The notes under the pieces: model-generated
Told to the model about the DNA's origin: nothing
What the model saw: the letters and a program-made list of their open reading frames with translations, nothing else
Databases searched by the model: none
NCBI GenBank assembly: GCA_017880775.1
Contig: JADGRQ010000027.1
Span: 1 to 64,000, forward strand
Direction: 5' to 3'
Length of the DNA: 64,000 nt
Source of the DNA: Burkholderiales bacterium
GTDB taxonomy: Bacteria > Pseudomonadota > Gammaproteobacteria > Burkholderiales > SG8-39
In this document: piece by piece, positions 1 to 5,979 of the stretch
How positions within the stretch are numbered: the stretch's first letter is position 1
How the letters are laid out: each line of letters starts with the position of its first letter
Position numbers and translations under genes: made by a program

Positions 1-670
1 CGCCCGCTCCGGCTTCGACCGCACCCAGGCCGGCGAGCACGACAACCCGCTCGGCACCGGCAAGCAGCTTCGCGGCGTTGGCCACATCGTCGGGATGCGG
101 CGGCATAGGCGAAGGGCGCGGCAACAGTTCGCGCGAGGGCCTCGGCAGGACCGCCGGTCCGTCCCAGGGCCGGCTCTGCAAATCGAACGGAACGCCGATC
201 ACCACGGGCCGGCGTTCGCGGCGCGCCTGCAGGAATGCGTCGCGCACCGCGACTGGCATGCGTTCGGGCATGTGCAGCCGGTGATAGGCTGCACCAGTCG
301 CAGTGATGAGCGGCGCCTGGTCGATTTCCTGGTTGTACCAGCCGCTCTTCAGCGGCGCCTCTCCGGCGAACACGACCAGCGGCAGGTGAGCGCGCACGGC
401 CGCGGGTAGGGCAGTGATCAGTTGCGTCACACCGGGGCCGCACGTGACGGTCGCGACTCCCACGGTCCCGCTCTTTCGCGCGTACGCCATGGCGGCCGCG
501 AGCGCGCAATGCTCGTGCCTGACATAGATCATGCGGCATCCCTGCTCGGACAACCGCGCGGCCCAATTCATGTTCGCATCCCCGAGGAGCGCGAAGCAGG
601 TTCGGACGTCCTCCTGCGTGAAGGCCTTGGCAAGGATGTCGTACACGCGGGGATTGGACTCAGTCTTCAT
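1..670 (-). CDS. Thiamine diphosphate-dependent enzyme, N-terminal part (acetolactate synthase-like), runs off the window
   Basis: The first 223 residues are visible, starting at the ATG at 670; the 3' end lies outside the window. The sequence reads as the N-terminal pyrimidine-binding domain of the acetolactate synthase / benzoylformate decarboxylase family. The cofactor-activating Glu is at about residue 53 in VRHEHCALAAAMAYA, followed by the CGPGVTQ loop at 77-83. The end of the domain is recognisable at residues 155-170 (GVPFDLQSRPW), and the central domain begins at the edge. The family cleaves or joins 2-keto acids with ThDP and Mg; the substrate cannot be told from this part. Its start codon overlaps the end of the decayed toxin gene upstream. 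Confidence 0.85.
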   Translation of the reverse strand, partial: MKTESNPRVYDILAKAFTQEDVRTCFALLGDANMNWAARLSEQGCRMIYVRHEHCALAAAMAYARKSGTVGVATVTCGPGVTQLITALPAAVRAHLPLVVFAGEAPLKSGWYNQEIDQAPLITATGAAYHRLHMPERMPVAVRDAFLQARRERRPVVIGVPFDLQSRPWDGPAVLPRPSRELLPRPSPMPPHPDDVANAAKLLAGAERVVVLAGLGAVEAGAG

Positions 671-844
671 CGTTCAAACTCCCGCATTGAATGCTCACTA
701 TGAGGCGCAGCGAAGTGAAAGCGTCGGTCAACGTTAGCGCGCAGACCTTCTCGACCGCGGCCAAGCCTACTGCTCTTCGTAGTACGCGTAGGCGTCTGCA
801 AGATCTCGTCCGACCTTGCGGCGGTAGACGAGCGGAAGAGCCAT
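667..844 (-). pseudogene. Frameshifted and shortened ParE/RelE-type toxin remnant
   Basis: An ATG at 844 overlaps the antitoxin stop (TGATG), the usual layout of a toxin cistron. The first 25 codons read MALPLVYRRKVGRDLADAYA and then YYEEQ, the typical N-terminus of the ParE family, and stop at 767-769. Skipping one base after the CAG codon restores a frame reading RLGRGREGLRANVDRRF, which fits the family continuation (RxGLGxEFLxAVD). This second frame runs only to a TGA at 667-669, inside the start of the next gene. Intact toxins are near 95-100 residues, so the gene is both frameshifted and truncated. The family assignment is by eye from a short piece. Confidence 0.6.
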
Positions 845-1062
845 CAGCGTCGCCGGGCTTCGGCGAGCACCTGGTCTCGGGAAACGACGTCCTCGGAGTT
901 CCGCTTGTGTTCGGCGATCGCCTCGTCGATGAGTGCGCGATGCGCCTCGCCTAGCGGTACGGAATCCGGATCAGCAGCGAGACTGGCCCAGATGATCTCC
1001 GCGATGCGCATCCGCTCCTCGGGAGGCAGCTTCAGGATTTCTGCAACGGCCGCGTCGCTCAT
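844..1062 (-). CDS. Addiction module antitoxin (PF09720-like), 72 aa
   Basis: A 72-residue protein beginning MSDAAVAEILKLPPEERMRI and ending in a basic tail (QVLAEARRR). The LPPEERMRIAEIIWASL helix, an acidic middle and an EAIAEHKRN helix are the pattern of the small addiction-module antitoxins found beside ParE/RelE toxins. The ATG at 1062 was chosen because the upstream reading frame overlaps the SDR gene and does not resemble the family. The toxin partner downstream is broken, so this antitoxin is now probably an orphan or an anti-addiction relic. Confidence 0.75.
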   Translation of the reverse strand: MSDAAVAEILKLPPEERMRIAEIIWASLAADPDSVPLGEAHRALIDEAIAEHKRNSEDVVSRDQVLAEARRR

Positions 1063-1099
1063 GTCAATAGCGTACCACTCCCCTTTCCGGCGCGCTAAC

Positions 1100-1780
1100 T
1101 CAGCTGCCGTAGACGCCACAGTTGATGTCGAGCGTGGCGCCGGTAATGAAACCGTCGTACTCGCTGGCGAGGAACACGGCGGCGCGCGCAACATCATCGG
1201 CATTGCCGCCGCGGCCGAGAGGTATGCCGGCCACTGTCGCCTTGGCGGACTCGGGGGTCGTGTGCGTGTTGTGAAAACTGGTGCTGAGAATCAAGCCGGG
1301 TGCGAGGGCGTTGACGCGGACACCCTGCGGACCGAGTTCGTTGGCAAGGGCGCGCGTAAACTTGAGAATGGCGCCTTTCGCGGTCGAATAGACCAGCGAG
1401 CCGGCATGGCCGCCTTTGCGGCCGGCGAGCGAGGACAGGTTCACGATGCTGGCGCCGCCTCGAGTCTTCGCAGCAGCGACCAGATGCGGCGTGGTGGCGC
1501 GCGTGACGCGGCGAACGCTATCGACATTGAGCGACATGACGTTCCCCCAGAACGCGTCGTCGGCCTCGGCCAGGGTTCGGCGCGCCACCAGCGAACCGGC
1601 GTTGTTCATCAGCACATCAAGTCCGCCGAGAGACTTCACCACTTCGCCGACGAGCCTTTCGCATTCCGGCGCTTGCGTGAGATCGGCGGCAATGTGCGCG
1701 TATCGTCGGTTGAGCGCTCTGGCTTCAGCCTCCAATCCGCGGGCGGCATCGGCGCTGCTGCGATAGTGAATGGTTGTCAT
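1100..1780 (-). pseudogene. 5'-truncated short-chain dehydrogenase/reductase (SDR)
   Basis: The protein from the ATG at 1780 keeps the middle and end of a classical SDR: NNAG, the catalytic Ser in VNLSSLAG, YSTAK (Tyr and Lys of the YxxxK motif), and a normal C-terminus. It starts at MTTIHYRSSADAARG, which corresponds to the second beta strand of the Rossmann fold. The first strand and the TGxxxGxG dinucleotide-binding turn (about 35 residues) are missing. The stop of the AlbA_2 gene lies one base upstream of this ATG, so the SDR was cut by whatever placed the accessory block here. It is probably not a functional oxidoreductase, though it may still be translated by coupling. Confidence 0.75.
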
Positions 1781-1781
1781 G

Positions 1782-2462
1782 TCAGCCCCCTTTAATGACC
1801 AGCATTGGGCGATGCTTTTCTTCGTCATAGCTAACCGTAACAAGTTCTAGCGGCTCGGTAACGTTGCGGCCTGATGCAATATCGGCCATCCGGACGGTAT
1901 GCGGATCACAGCCCTGAATCGTGCACTCGCTCCTGGTGCGGTATCGCTGGTCGTAAATGTGCTCTGTGCTTCCTAACTTGTGTTGAACACAGATGACGGT
2001 AATCCGAGCGCCCCGCATTCGAAGGACCGCGGCCACCTTGTCGTTTCGACTGGAGATCAGCTCCTCGAAAAGTTCGGATGACGCCGAGACAGACTCGGCC
2101 CCCCGACGTACAAATGCCGGCCCGGAGAAATGCGGTCGGTTCTTGCTGTAGGGGATGACAACGGCAACTACAGCCTTCCCATCACAGTTTAGAACCTCTG
2201 AAGTGAAGGCAATGGGTGGATAGCAGACACGTTCGCATTGCTCTCGGAGAGTCTTCTGCAGTTTGTCCGGATTCTCTACTCCCTGAACCTTACCGTCGTT
2301 CTGCACGCCGATAAAGAGAACCCCGAAGCCGTCAGGTGGGGCAGCATTGGCAAAAGCGACAATCGTTTGTCTGAGCTCGGAAGCGTTAACGCCTTGCGGT
2401 TTCCGCTCAACGAAGTTGTCTTCATGGTTCTTGAGGCGAGCGATCAAGGCGTCCTGGGTCAT
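1782..2462 (-). CDS. AlbA_2 / Schlafen-type putative nucleic-acid-binding protein
   Basis: A 226-residue protein. The N-terminal half (about 1-125) matches the AlbA_2 (Schlafen AlbA-like) pattern: ENNFxExK-like start (EDNFVERK, residues 14-21), a helix ending in AFANAAP, a GVLFIGVQNDGKVQGV core, and a beta-rich segment ending in FVRRGAESV. The C-terminal 100 residues are not recognised. AlbA_2 domains bind nucleic acid and occur in transcription factors, Schlafen nucleases and several defence proteins. The start codon overlaps the stop of the 132-residue gene upstream (ATGA), so the two are translationally coupled. It is the last gene of a three-gene operon, of lower GC than the flanks. Confidence 0.7.
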   Translation of the reverse strand: MTQDALIARLKNHEDNFVERKPQGVNASELRQTIVAFANAAPPDGFGVLFIGVQNDGKVQGVENPDKLQKTLREQCERVCYPPIAFTSEVLNCDGKAVVAVVIPYSKNRPHFSGPAFVRRGAESVSASSELFEELISSRNDKVAAVLRMRGARITVICVQHKLGSTEHIYDQRYRTRSECTIQGCDPHTVRMADIASGRNVTEPLELVTVSYDEEKHRPMLVIKGG

Positions 2463-2857
2463 TTCTTGATCTGGCTGATCGTATTGACTGCCGTGGTCGG
2501 TGCCAGTTCATTATCGACGAGCGCGAAGATGACCTGCCGCTTATGCGTTCCCTGGTACTCCAGCCACTGTTTTTGTAGTGACCCCTTGTAGAACGGCTGG
2601 ATCTGCTGATCAGGTTGAACAGTGAACAGATCCTCTGTGTGGCTACCGTCCTGCTTCACGTAGCGGAGGCCAATGACGAAGCCGCTATTGACAGTTGTTG
2701 GTATTGACAACGTTATTTGCTTCAGGTGACTGTCGCGCTGCCGCAGGCGAATGTCCGTACCTTCCAGCAGGTCGACGACCTCTGCTTCCACTTGGCGATC
2801 ACCGATGGTGGTGCATCGGTTCCAAAGCGCCTTGAGCTTGGCATACGCGTTCTTCAT
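2459..2857 (-). CDS. Unknown 132-aa protein, middle gene of the HEPN/AlbA_2 operon
   Basis: Not recognised. The ATG at 2857 is used because it lies 11 nt after the upstream gene's stop, and the longer upstream frame overlaps that gene. The protein starts MKNAYAKLKALWNRCTTIGD and is a small alpha/beta protein with a mostly beta central part (LKQITLSIPTTVNSGFVIGL) and a lysine-rich end. No signal peptide, transmembrane segment or metal-binding motif is visible. It overlaps the AlbA_2 gene by 4 nt. Its position between a HEPN-like and an AlbA_2 gene suggests a shared complex or a neutralising partner, but this is inference only. Confidence 0.6.
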   Translation of the reverse strand: MKNAYAKLKALWNRCTTIGDRQVEAEVVDLLEGTDIRLRQRDSHLKQITLSIPTTVNSGFVIGLRYVKQDGSHTEDLFTVQPDQQIQPFYKGSLQKQWLEYQGTHKRQVIFALVDNELAPTTAVNTISQIKK

Positions 2858-2868
2858 GGTAACTAAAG

Positions 2869-3363
2869 TTAGGTTGCTGGATGATATAGCGCAAGGAAAG
2901 CCCTTCCATGCACGACTCCCAACACCCCCTTCGCGACTGTGCAGACCGTCGCGTGGAGCAAGTCGATACTGCCGAATGATTTGGCTCTTGGTGTGAAGTA
3001 CTCCAGTTCCTTGTCGCTGTAGTAGCGATTGACGCGCACTACCTGTGTGACCGCCGCCCTCCCAAGAATCACGTGTTCGGCAAGGCCTTTGACCTTGCAT
3101 GCTCGCATACAAGCGACGATATCGTGCCCGAGGCTGCGAAGCTCTCTTTCTGTTACCCCTTGACAGAGGAGGAATGCCTTTAAGAACAGCTCGAGAGCGT
3201 GAAGAAGAAGGAAAAGTGTCGGGAGCGAGGACATGGGTTGCGACTGACTGCGCAGCACTCGTGCTGCCAGTTCGTAGCTGTGAGCCAGCCCCCAAGTAGA
3301 CTGAGCTTGGTTGTCGCTAGATAGCGCTGGGACGGGCGGTAGTTTCTTTGGCTTTCGTGGCAT
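2869..3363 (-). CDS. HEPN-like protein, first gene of three-gene operon
   Basis: A 164-residue protein. After a basic, Pro-rich N-terminus (MPRKPKKLPPVP) it has two helices, TLFLLLHALELFLKAFLL (about 49-66) and RELRSLGHDIVACMRAC (about 73-89). This arrangement, HALELxLKAxL followed by LGHDxxxL, is typical of HEPN-fold proteins from toxin-antitoxin and defence loci. The canonical Rx4-6H ribonuclease motif is not clear; the GHD histidine is the best candidate. It leads an operon with an unknown gene (11-nt gap) and an AlbA_2 gene. An attC-like sequence lies just upstream of its start. The HEPN assignment is by pattern and moderately sure. Confidence 0.55.
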   Translation of the reverse strand: MPRKPKKLPPVPALSSDNQAQSTWGLAHSYELAARVLRSQSQPMSSLPTLFLLLHALELFLKAFLLCQGVTERELRSLGHDIVACMRACKVKGLAEHVILGRAAVTQVVRVNRYYSDKELEYFTPRAKSFGSIDLLHATVCTVAKGVLGVVHGRAFLALYHPAT

Positions 3364-3380
3364 AGCCGCGGAGTCAGCAA

Positions 3381-3409
3381 CCTAACGTCCGCTGCAACGC
3401 GCGGTCAGG
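3381..3409 (-). other. Short attC-like inverted repeat between cassettes
   Basis: The 56-nt gap between two minus-strand genes holds CCTAAC at 3381 and GTCAGG ending at 3409, which pair with one mismatch. The minus-strand right end reads GTTAGGT, matching the integron R-box GTTRRRY. The element is shorter than a normal attC (57 nt or more), so it may be a remnant. It is called mainly because two clearer attC-like elements lie in the next gaps, each just downstream of a minus-strand gene. Confidence 0.35.
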
Positions 3410-3419
3410 CTTATAGGTT

Positions 3420-4493
3420 TCAAAGCAGTGCCAGCAAAGACGTTACGATCGTGGCAACGTTGGCAACGTGCGGCAATGCTGCTAAGAGCGTGGTGACGAC
3501 AGTTCTGCTAGGCCGACCAGATTGAAATTGCTCATTGACTGCATCGATTACTTCCTTGGCCGTTTTTTTTTGCTCAGCCACCAGCTCGGCGGCCTGAACT
3601 GCGCTCCTGAGTGCTTCGATGTACTCAGCGACATCAGGGTGAACGTTTGCAATATTCACTGAGTTGTCGATCGAGTTTTGGTTTATCCGGGCGTTGGGGC
3701 CTGCAACGTTGTAGGTGATGTTCTGAACGGCCTTCTGAGCTTCTGGGATTCCTAGTTTCTTTACCGTCATTTGGTAGCCAGCAGGAATGCTGTGGAATTG
3801 TTCGTGAAAGCCCGGATCGATGACCTCGAATGTCTCTTCTCCACCGTTGGACATTTTCCTTTGAATGAGGTCACCAGACTCTATAAGTAGAGTGCACCCA
3901 CTCATAAAGATTTTACCTTTTTGAACGCTTGCCTTGATTCCATCAAACCTTCTTCCATCCTTCTTCAGCACGGACACGGTGTCTGTCATTAACGACGAGA
4001 ATCCCATTTGTACGCCCCTAGTGGAAAGATACAACTGCATTTCGGCGGTAATATTTTGACGTGCCAAGCGCAGCAGGTTTTCGACACCGGCCCGATATGC
4101 GGCATCGGCGAGGTCTAAGCGGCAGGCTTGTTCATTGAATGTAATTCCGTAAGAAGATGCCTTTCGGGCTACGCCTTGGACAAACATTTTGAGACGATCG
4201 ATATAGCGATGGTCTTCGAGCATGCGGGTGACCATGTTCGTTATGTCGCTCAACTGAGCGTCATCGACTGATGCCATTCCATCCAGAATTCGCTTGGTCT
4301 CCGCAATGAATTCCGTTTCCTTGTTTTGAATGAGCCTGAACCAGACCCCGACAACCTCTTCGAACGATGGGTATCGGAATCTATGACCATCGTACAGAGC
4401 CTCGCCGTAGAAACGATCAATTTTGTCTCGTGCGCTGGCTTCGCACCGCCCATCAATGGTCTCGAGCCTCGTTTGCAGTACGCTCGAAATCAT
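3420..4493 (-). CDS. Unknown 357-aa protein with Asn-rich motif and hydrophobic C-terminal tail
   Basis: Not assigned to a family. Residues 1-180 look mostly helical and polar. A beta-rich section follows. At about 255-280 there is a striking Asn/Ser motif (YNVAGPNARINQNSIDNSVN). The segment QAAELVAEQKKTAKEVIDAV is probably a coiled coil, and the last 25 residues (TLLAALPHVANVATIVTSLL) form a probable membrane-active helix. From memory, NARxNxNSxDxSxN-like motifs recur in uncharacterised bacterial proteins of accessory regions; this needs a search. No enzyme motif is seen. It occupies its own cassette between two attC-like elements and has lower GC than the chromosome. Confidence 0.6.
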   Translation of the reverse strand: MISSVLQTRLETIDGRCEASARDKIDRFYGEALYDGHRFRYPSFEEVVGVWFRLIQNKETEFIAETKRILDGMASVDDAQLSDITNMVTRMLEDHRYIDRLKMFVQGVARKASSYGITFNEQACRLDLADAAYRAGVENLLRLARQNITAEMQLYLSTRGVQMGFSSLMTDTVSVLKKDGRRFDGIKASVQKGKIFMSGCTLLIESGDLIQRKMSNGGEETFEVIDPGFHEQFHSIPAGYQMTVKKLGIPEAQKAVQNITYNVAGPNARINQNSIDNSVNIANVHPDVAEYIEALRSAVQAAELVAEQKKTAKEVIDAVNEQFQSGRPSRTVVTTLLAALPHVANVATIVTSLLALL

Positions 4494-4515
4494 GTCATTG
4501 GCTCAAAGGGAATAA

Positions 4516-4604
4516 ACCTAACGTGGAAGTGTGCGGCGCGGCGGGCGCGGCACACGATGCAGCATGGAGCTTACCGCCGCGTCCGACACCGCTGCCAGGT
4601 TAGC
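4516..4604 (-). other. attC-like recombination site (imperfect inverted repeat, about 89 bp)
   Basis: The gap 4494-4612 holds a long imperfect palindrome. The left end is ACCTAAC (4516-4522), matching RYYYAAC. The right end is GTTAGCC (4599-4605), close to GTTRRRY. Inside, GTGGAAGTGTGCGG at 4523 pairs with the complement of CCGACACCGCTGCCAG (4583-4598) with a few unpaired bases, like the extrahelical bases of attC sites. It lies directly after the stop of the minus-strand GIY-YIG-like gene, where a cassette's attC belongs. Confidence 0.55.
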
Positions 4605-4612
4605 CCTCGTAG

Positions 4613-5047
4613 CTATGAATACTTCTTGACTACGCTCTCCAGTCTGCTGCGCGTGAAGTACTCTAGTTCATCCCGCCATTTCATACGCTTGCCTTGAGTG
4701 TTCCCCACTGGCGGCTCCCCAAACAAATACTTGAATGTCAGTATCAGGCCCCGCTCTAGCTTTCGCCACGTTTCAACCTTCTGGCGAGGAGCACAGCCAA
4801 CAACAAAGAAGTCCAGTTGCCCCACGCCGTGGTCTGCGAGGAGTTCACGCGCTTTTGCGGCAGCGCTTGCGGCGATACGGCTTGCACCTGCTTTCGTTGT
4901 ACCGATGTATGCGATCCGCGATCTCCCATGCGGATAGCGCTTCGGCTTGTTGGCGCAAGCGATATAGACGAGCTTTTCGCGCTTCAAAGCGCGTCGATGA
5001 ATCGTGACGGCCGGATTCTTCATGGATTGAATAGTCAGTTTCGGCAC
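4613..5047 (-). CDS. GIY-YIG-like nuclease-fold protein, 144 aa
   Basis: Starts at a GTG (5047) with a strong AGGAGG (5052-5057) six bases upstream. Near the N-terminus it has LVYIAC (about 26-31) followed by RIAYIGTTKAGASRI (about 44-58), matching the GIY...YIG two-strand core with a downstream Arg. KLERGLILTF (about 95-104) supplies a Glu where the metal-binding Glu of GIY-YIG nucleases is expected. The fold occurs in homing endonucleases, UvrC and stand-alone proteins of accessory regions. It sits alone between two attC-like sites, so it looks like a single-gene cassette. Whether it cuts DNA is unknown. Confidence 0.55.
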   Translation of the reverse strand: MPKLTIQSMKNPAVTIHRRALKREKLVYIACANKPKRYPHGRSRIAYIGTTKAGASRIAASAAAKARELLADHGVGQLDFFVVGCAPRQKVETWRKLERGLILTFKYLFGEPPVGNTQGKRMKWRDELEYFTRSRLESVVKKYS

Positions 5048-5060
5048 GATTCCTCCTGAG

Positions 5061-5178
5061 GGTTAACGGCTTGTCGTTCACCGCCGAGCCCGCGGCGGCC
5101 GTCTCGACGGCATGTTGCCTGCGGTCGTCGCCGAAGCCGCGACGGTTGCGGCGCGTCCGGTGCAACGACTTGTTCGGC
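5061..5178 (-). other. attC-like recombination site (about 118 bp)
   Basis: The gap upstream of the GIY-YIG-like gene contains GTTAACGGCTTGTCGTTCAC (5062-5081) and, inverted at the other end, CGAACAAGTCGTTGCACCG read on the minus strand (about 5159-5177). The two arms pair over GTCGTT-CACCG with small bulges. The minus-strand arm AACAAGTCGTTGCACCGGAC is very like the R''-L'' end of attC sites. When translated it gives the NKSLHRT peptide often seen in false ORFs over such repeats. The middle is GC-rich and palindromic. It follows the stop of the 5240-5941 gene. Confidence 0.5.
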
Positions 5179-5239
5179 GGTTCAGCGTGCTGAGTCCGCG
5201 GCAGCCACATTGCGAACCGTCTTCGCTGGTGGAGTGTCA

Positions 5240-5941
5240 CTATTCCCTCGCCCCGGAAATGGCGTTGCGCGGAATACCCTGCTTCATTAGTTGTTGCACG
5301 ACAATATCGAGGGCCCGCTGCCGCCGCTTCTCCTTTCCCCCGTAGTGCTTTTCGAGGACGAGAATATTCATGACGAGCTGGGCTAATCCGCTGGTGTCGT
5401 CAACTAAATCAAGGAGCGCCACGAGAAGATCCTCATAGTAACGAAGCCGCAGTTCTCTAGCTGACGAAGGTCCGCGAGAGGGATCGCCTCCAAATGTGAA
5501 TGCGCCGTTTGCGGGGGCGCCCGCCCCGATTGCGGTAGCCCACACGTCGGGCGGGTCACGGGCGAATATGGTTGCATCCGGCGACCGCTGCTGGCACTCA
5601 CGATAGATGACTTCATATCGGTGCGCGAGCATCAGCCTGTAGCGTTCACGCCCCGTATACCCCGGCGCCTCTGCGGCGCATCGCTCATATTCGCGTGCCG
5701 CCCACCGCGCTGTTCTCGCCGGTGCGCCGAGGTATTCGAATAGTCCTATGGGCTTCACCGGCTCCATGTAATTGCCTTCCATAAACAGCCTGCCTGCCAC
5801 CAGCTCGTGAATCCGCCGAACTTGTATTAGTTGACTTCTTAGTTGCCACTTGTGGTCGGTTTGCAAACCGCACAACTCGTAACAGCCGCCGACATCCTTC
5901 CAACGGGTCAACACGTTACGCTCAGGATGCCGCCTGAGCAA
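5240..5941 (-). CDS. Unknown 233-aa protein, probably 5'-truncated at the island edge
   Basis: Not recognised. The only start available in frame is a TTG at 5941, with no good ribosome site. The frame stays open upstream and reads plausible protein (RLEHVHSTIATAELLRRHPE) to about 5985, where the acyl-CoA dehydrogenase begins on the other strand. The true N-terminus was therefore probably lost at the junction. The protein is helical and Arg-rich. RWKDVGGCYELCGLQTDHKW holds two Cys, and the C-terminus is rich in basic residues (GGKEKRRQRALD). An attC-like site follows its stop. The coding assignment is supported by composition only. Confidence 0.5.
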   Translation of the reverse strand: MLRRHPERNVLTRWKDVGGCYELCGLQTDHKWQLRSQLIQVRRIHELVAGRLFMEGNYMEPVKPIGLFEYLGAPARTARWAAREYERCAAEAPGYTGRERYRLMLAHRYEVIYRECQQRSPDATIFARDPPDVWATAIGAGAPANGAFTFGGDPSRGPSSARELRLRYYEDLLVALLDLVDDTSGLAQLVMNILVLEKHYGGKEKRRQRALDIVVQQLMKQGIPRNAISGARE

Positions 5942-5979
5942 TTCGGCCGTCGCGATCGTCGAATGGACATGTTCTAGAC

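Noticed and set aside
4845-5240. 131-codon minus-strand frame containing NKSLHRT
   Set aside because: It runs over the attC-like repeat and out of frame through the GIY-YIG-like gene; the peptide is a by-product of the repeat.
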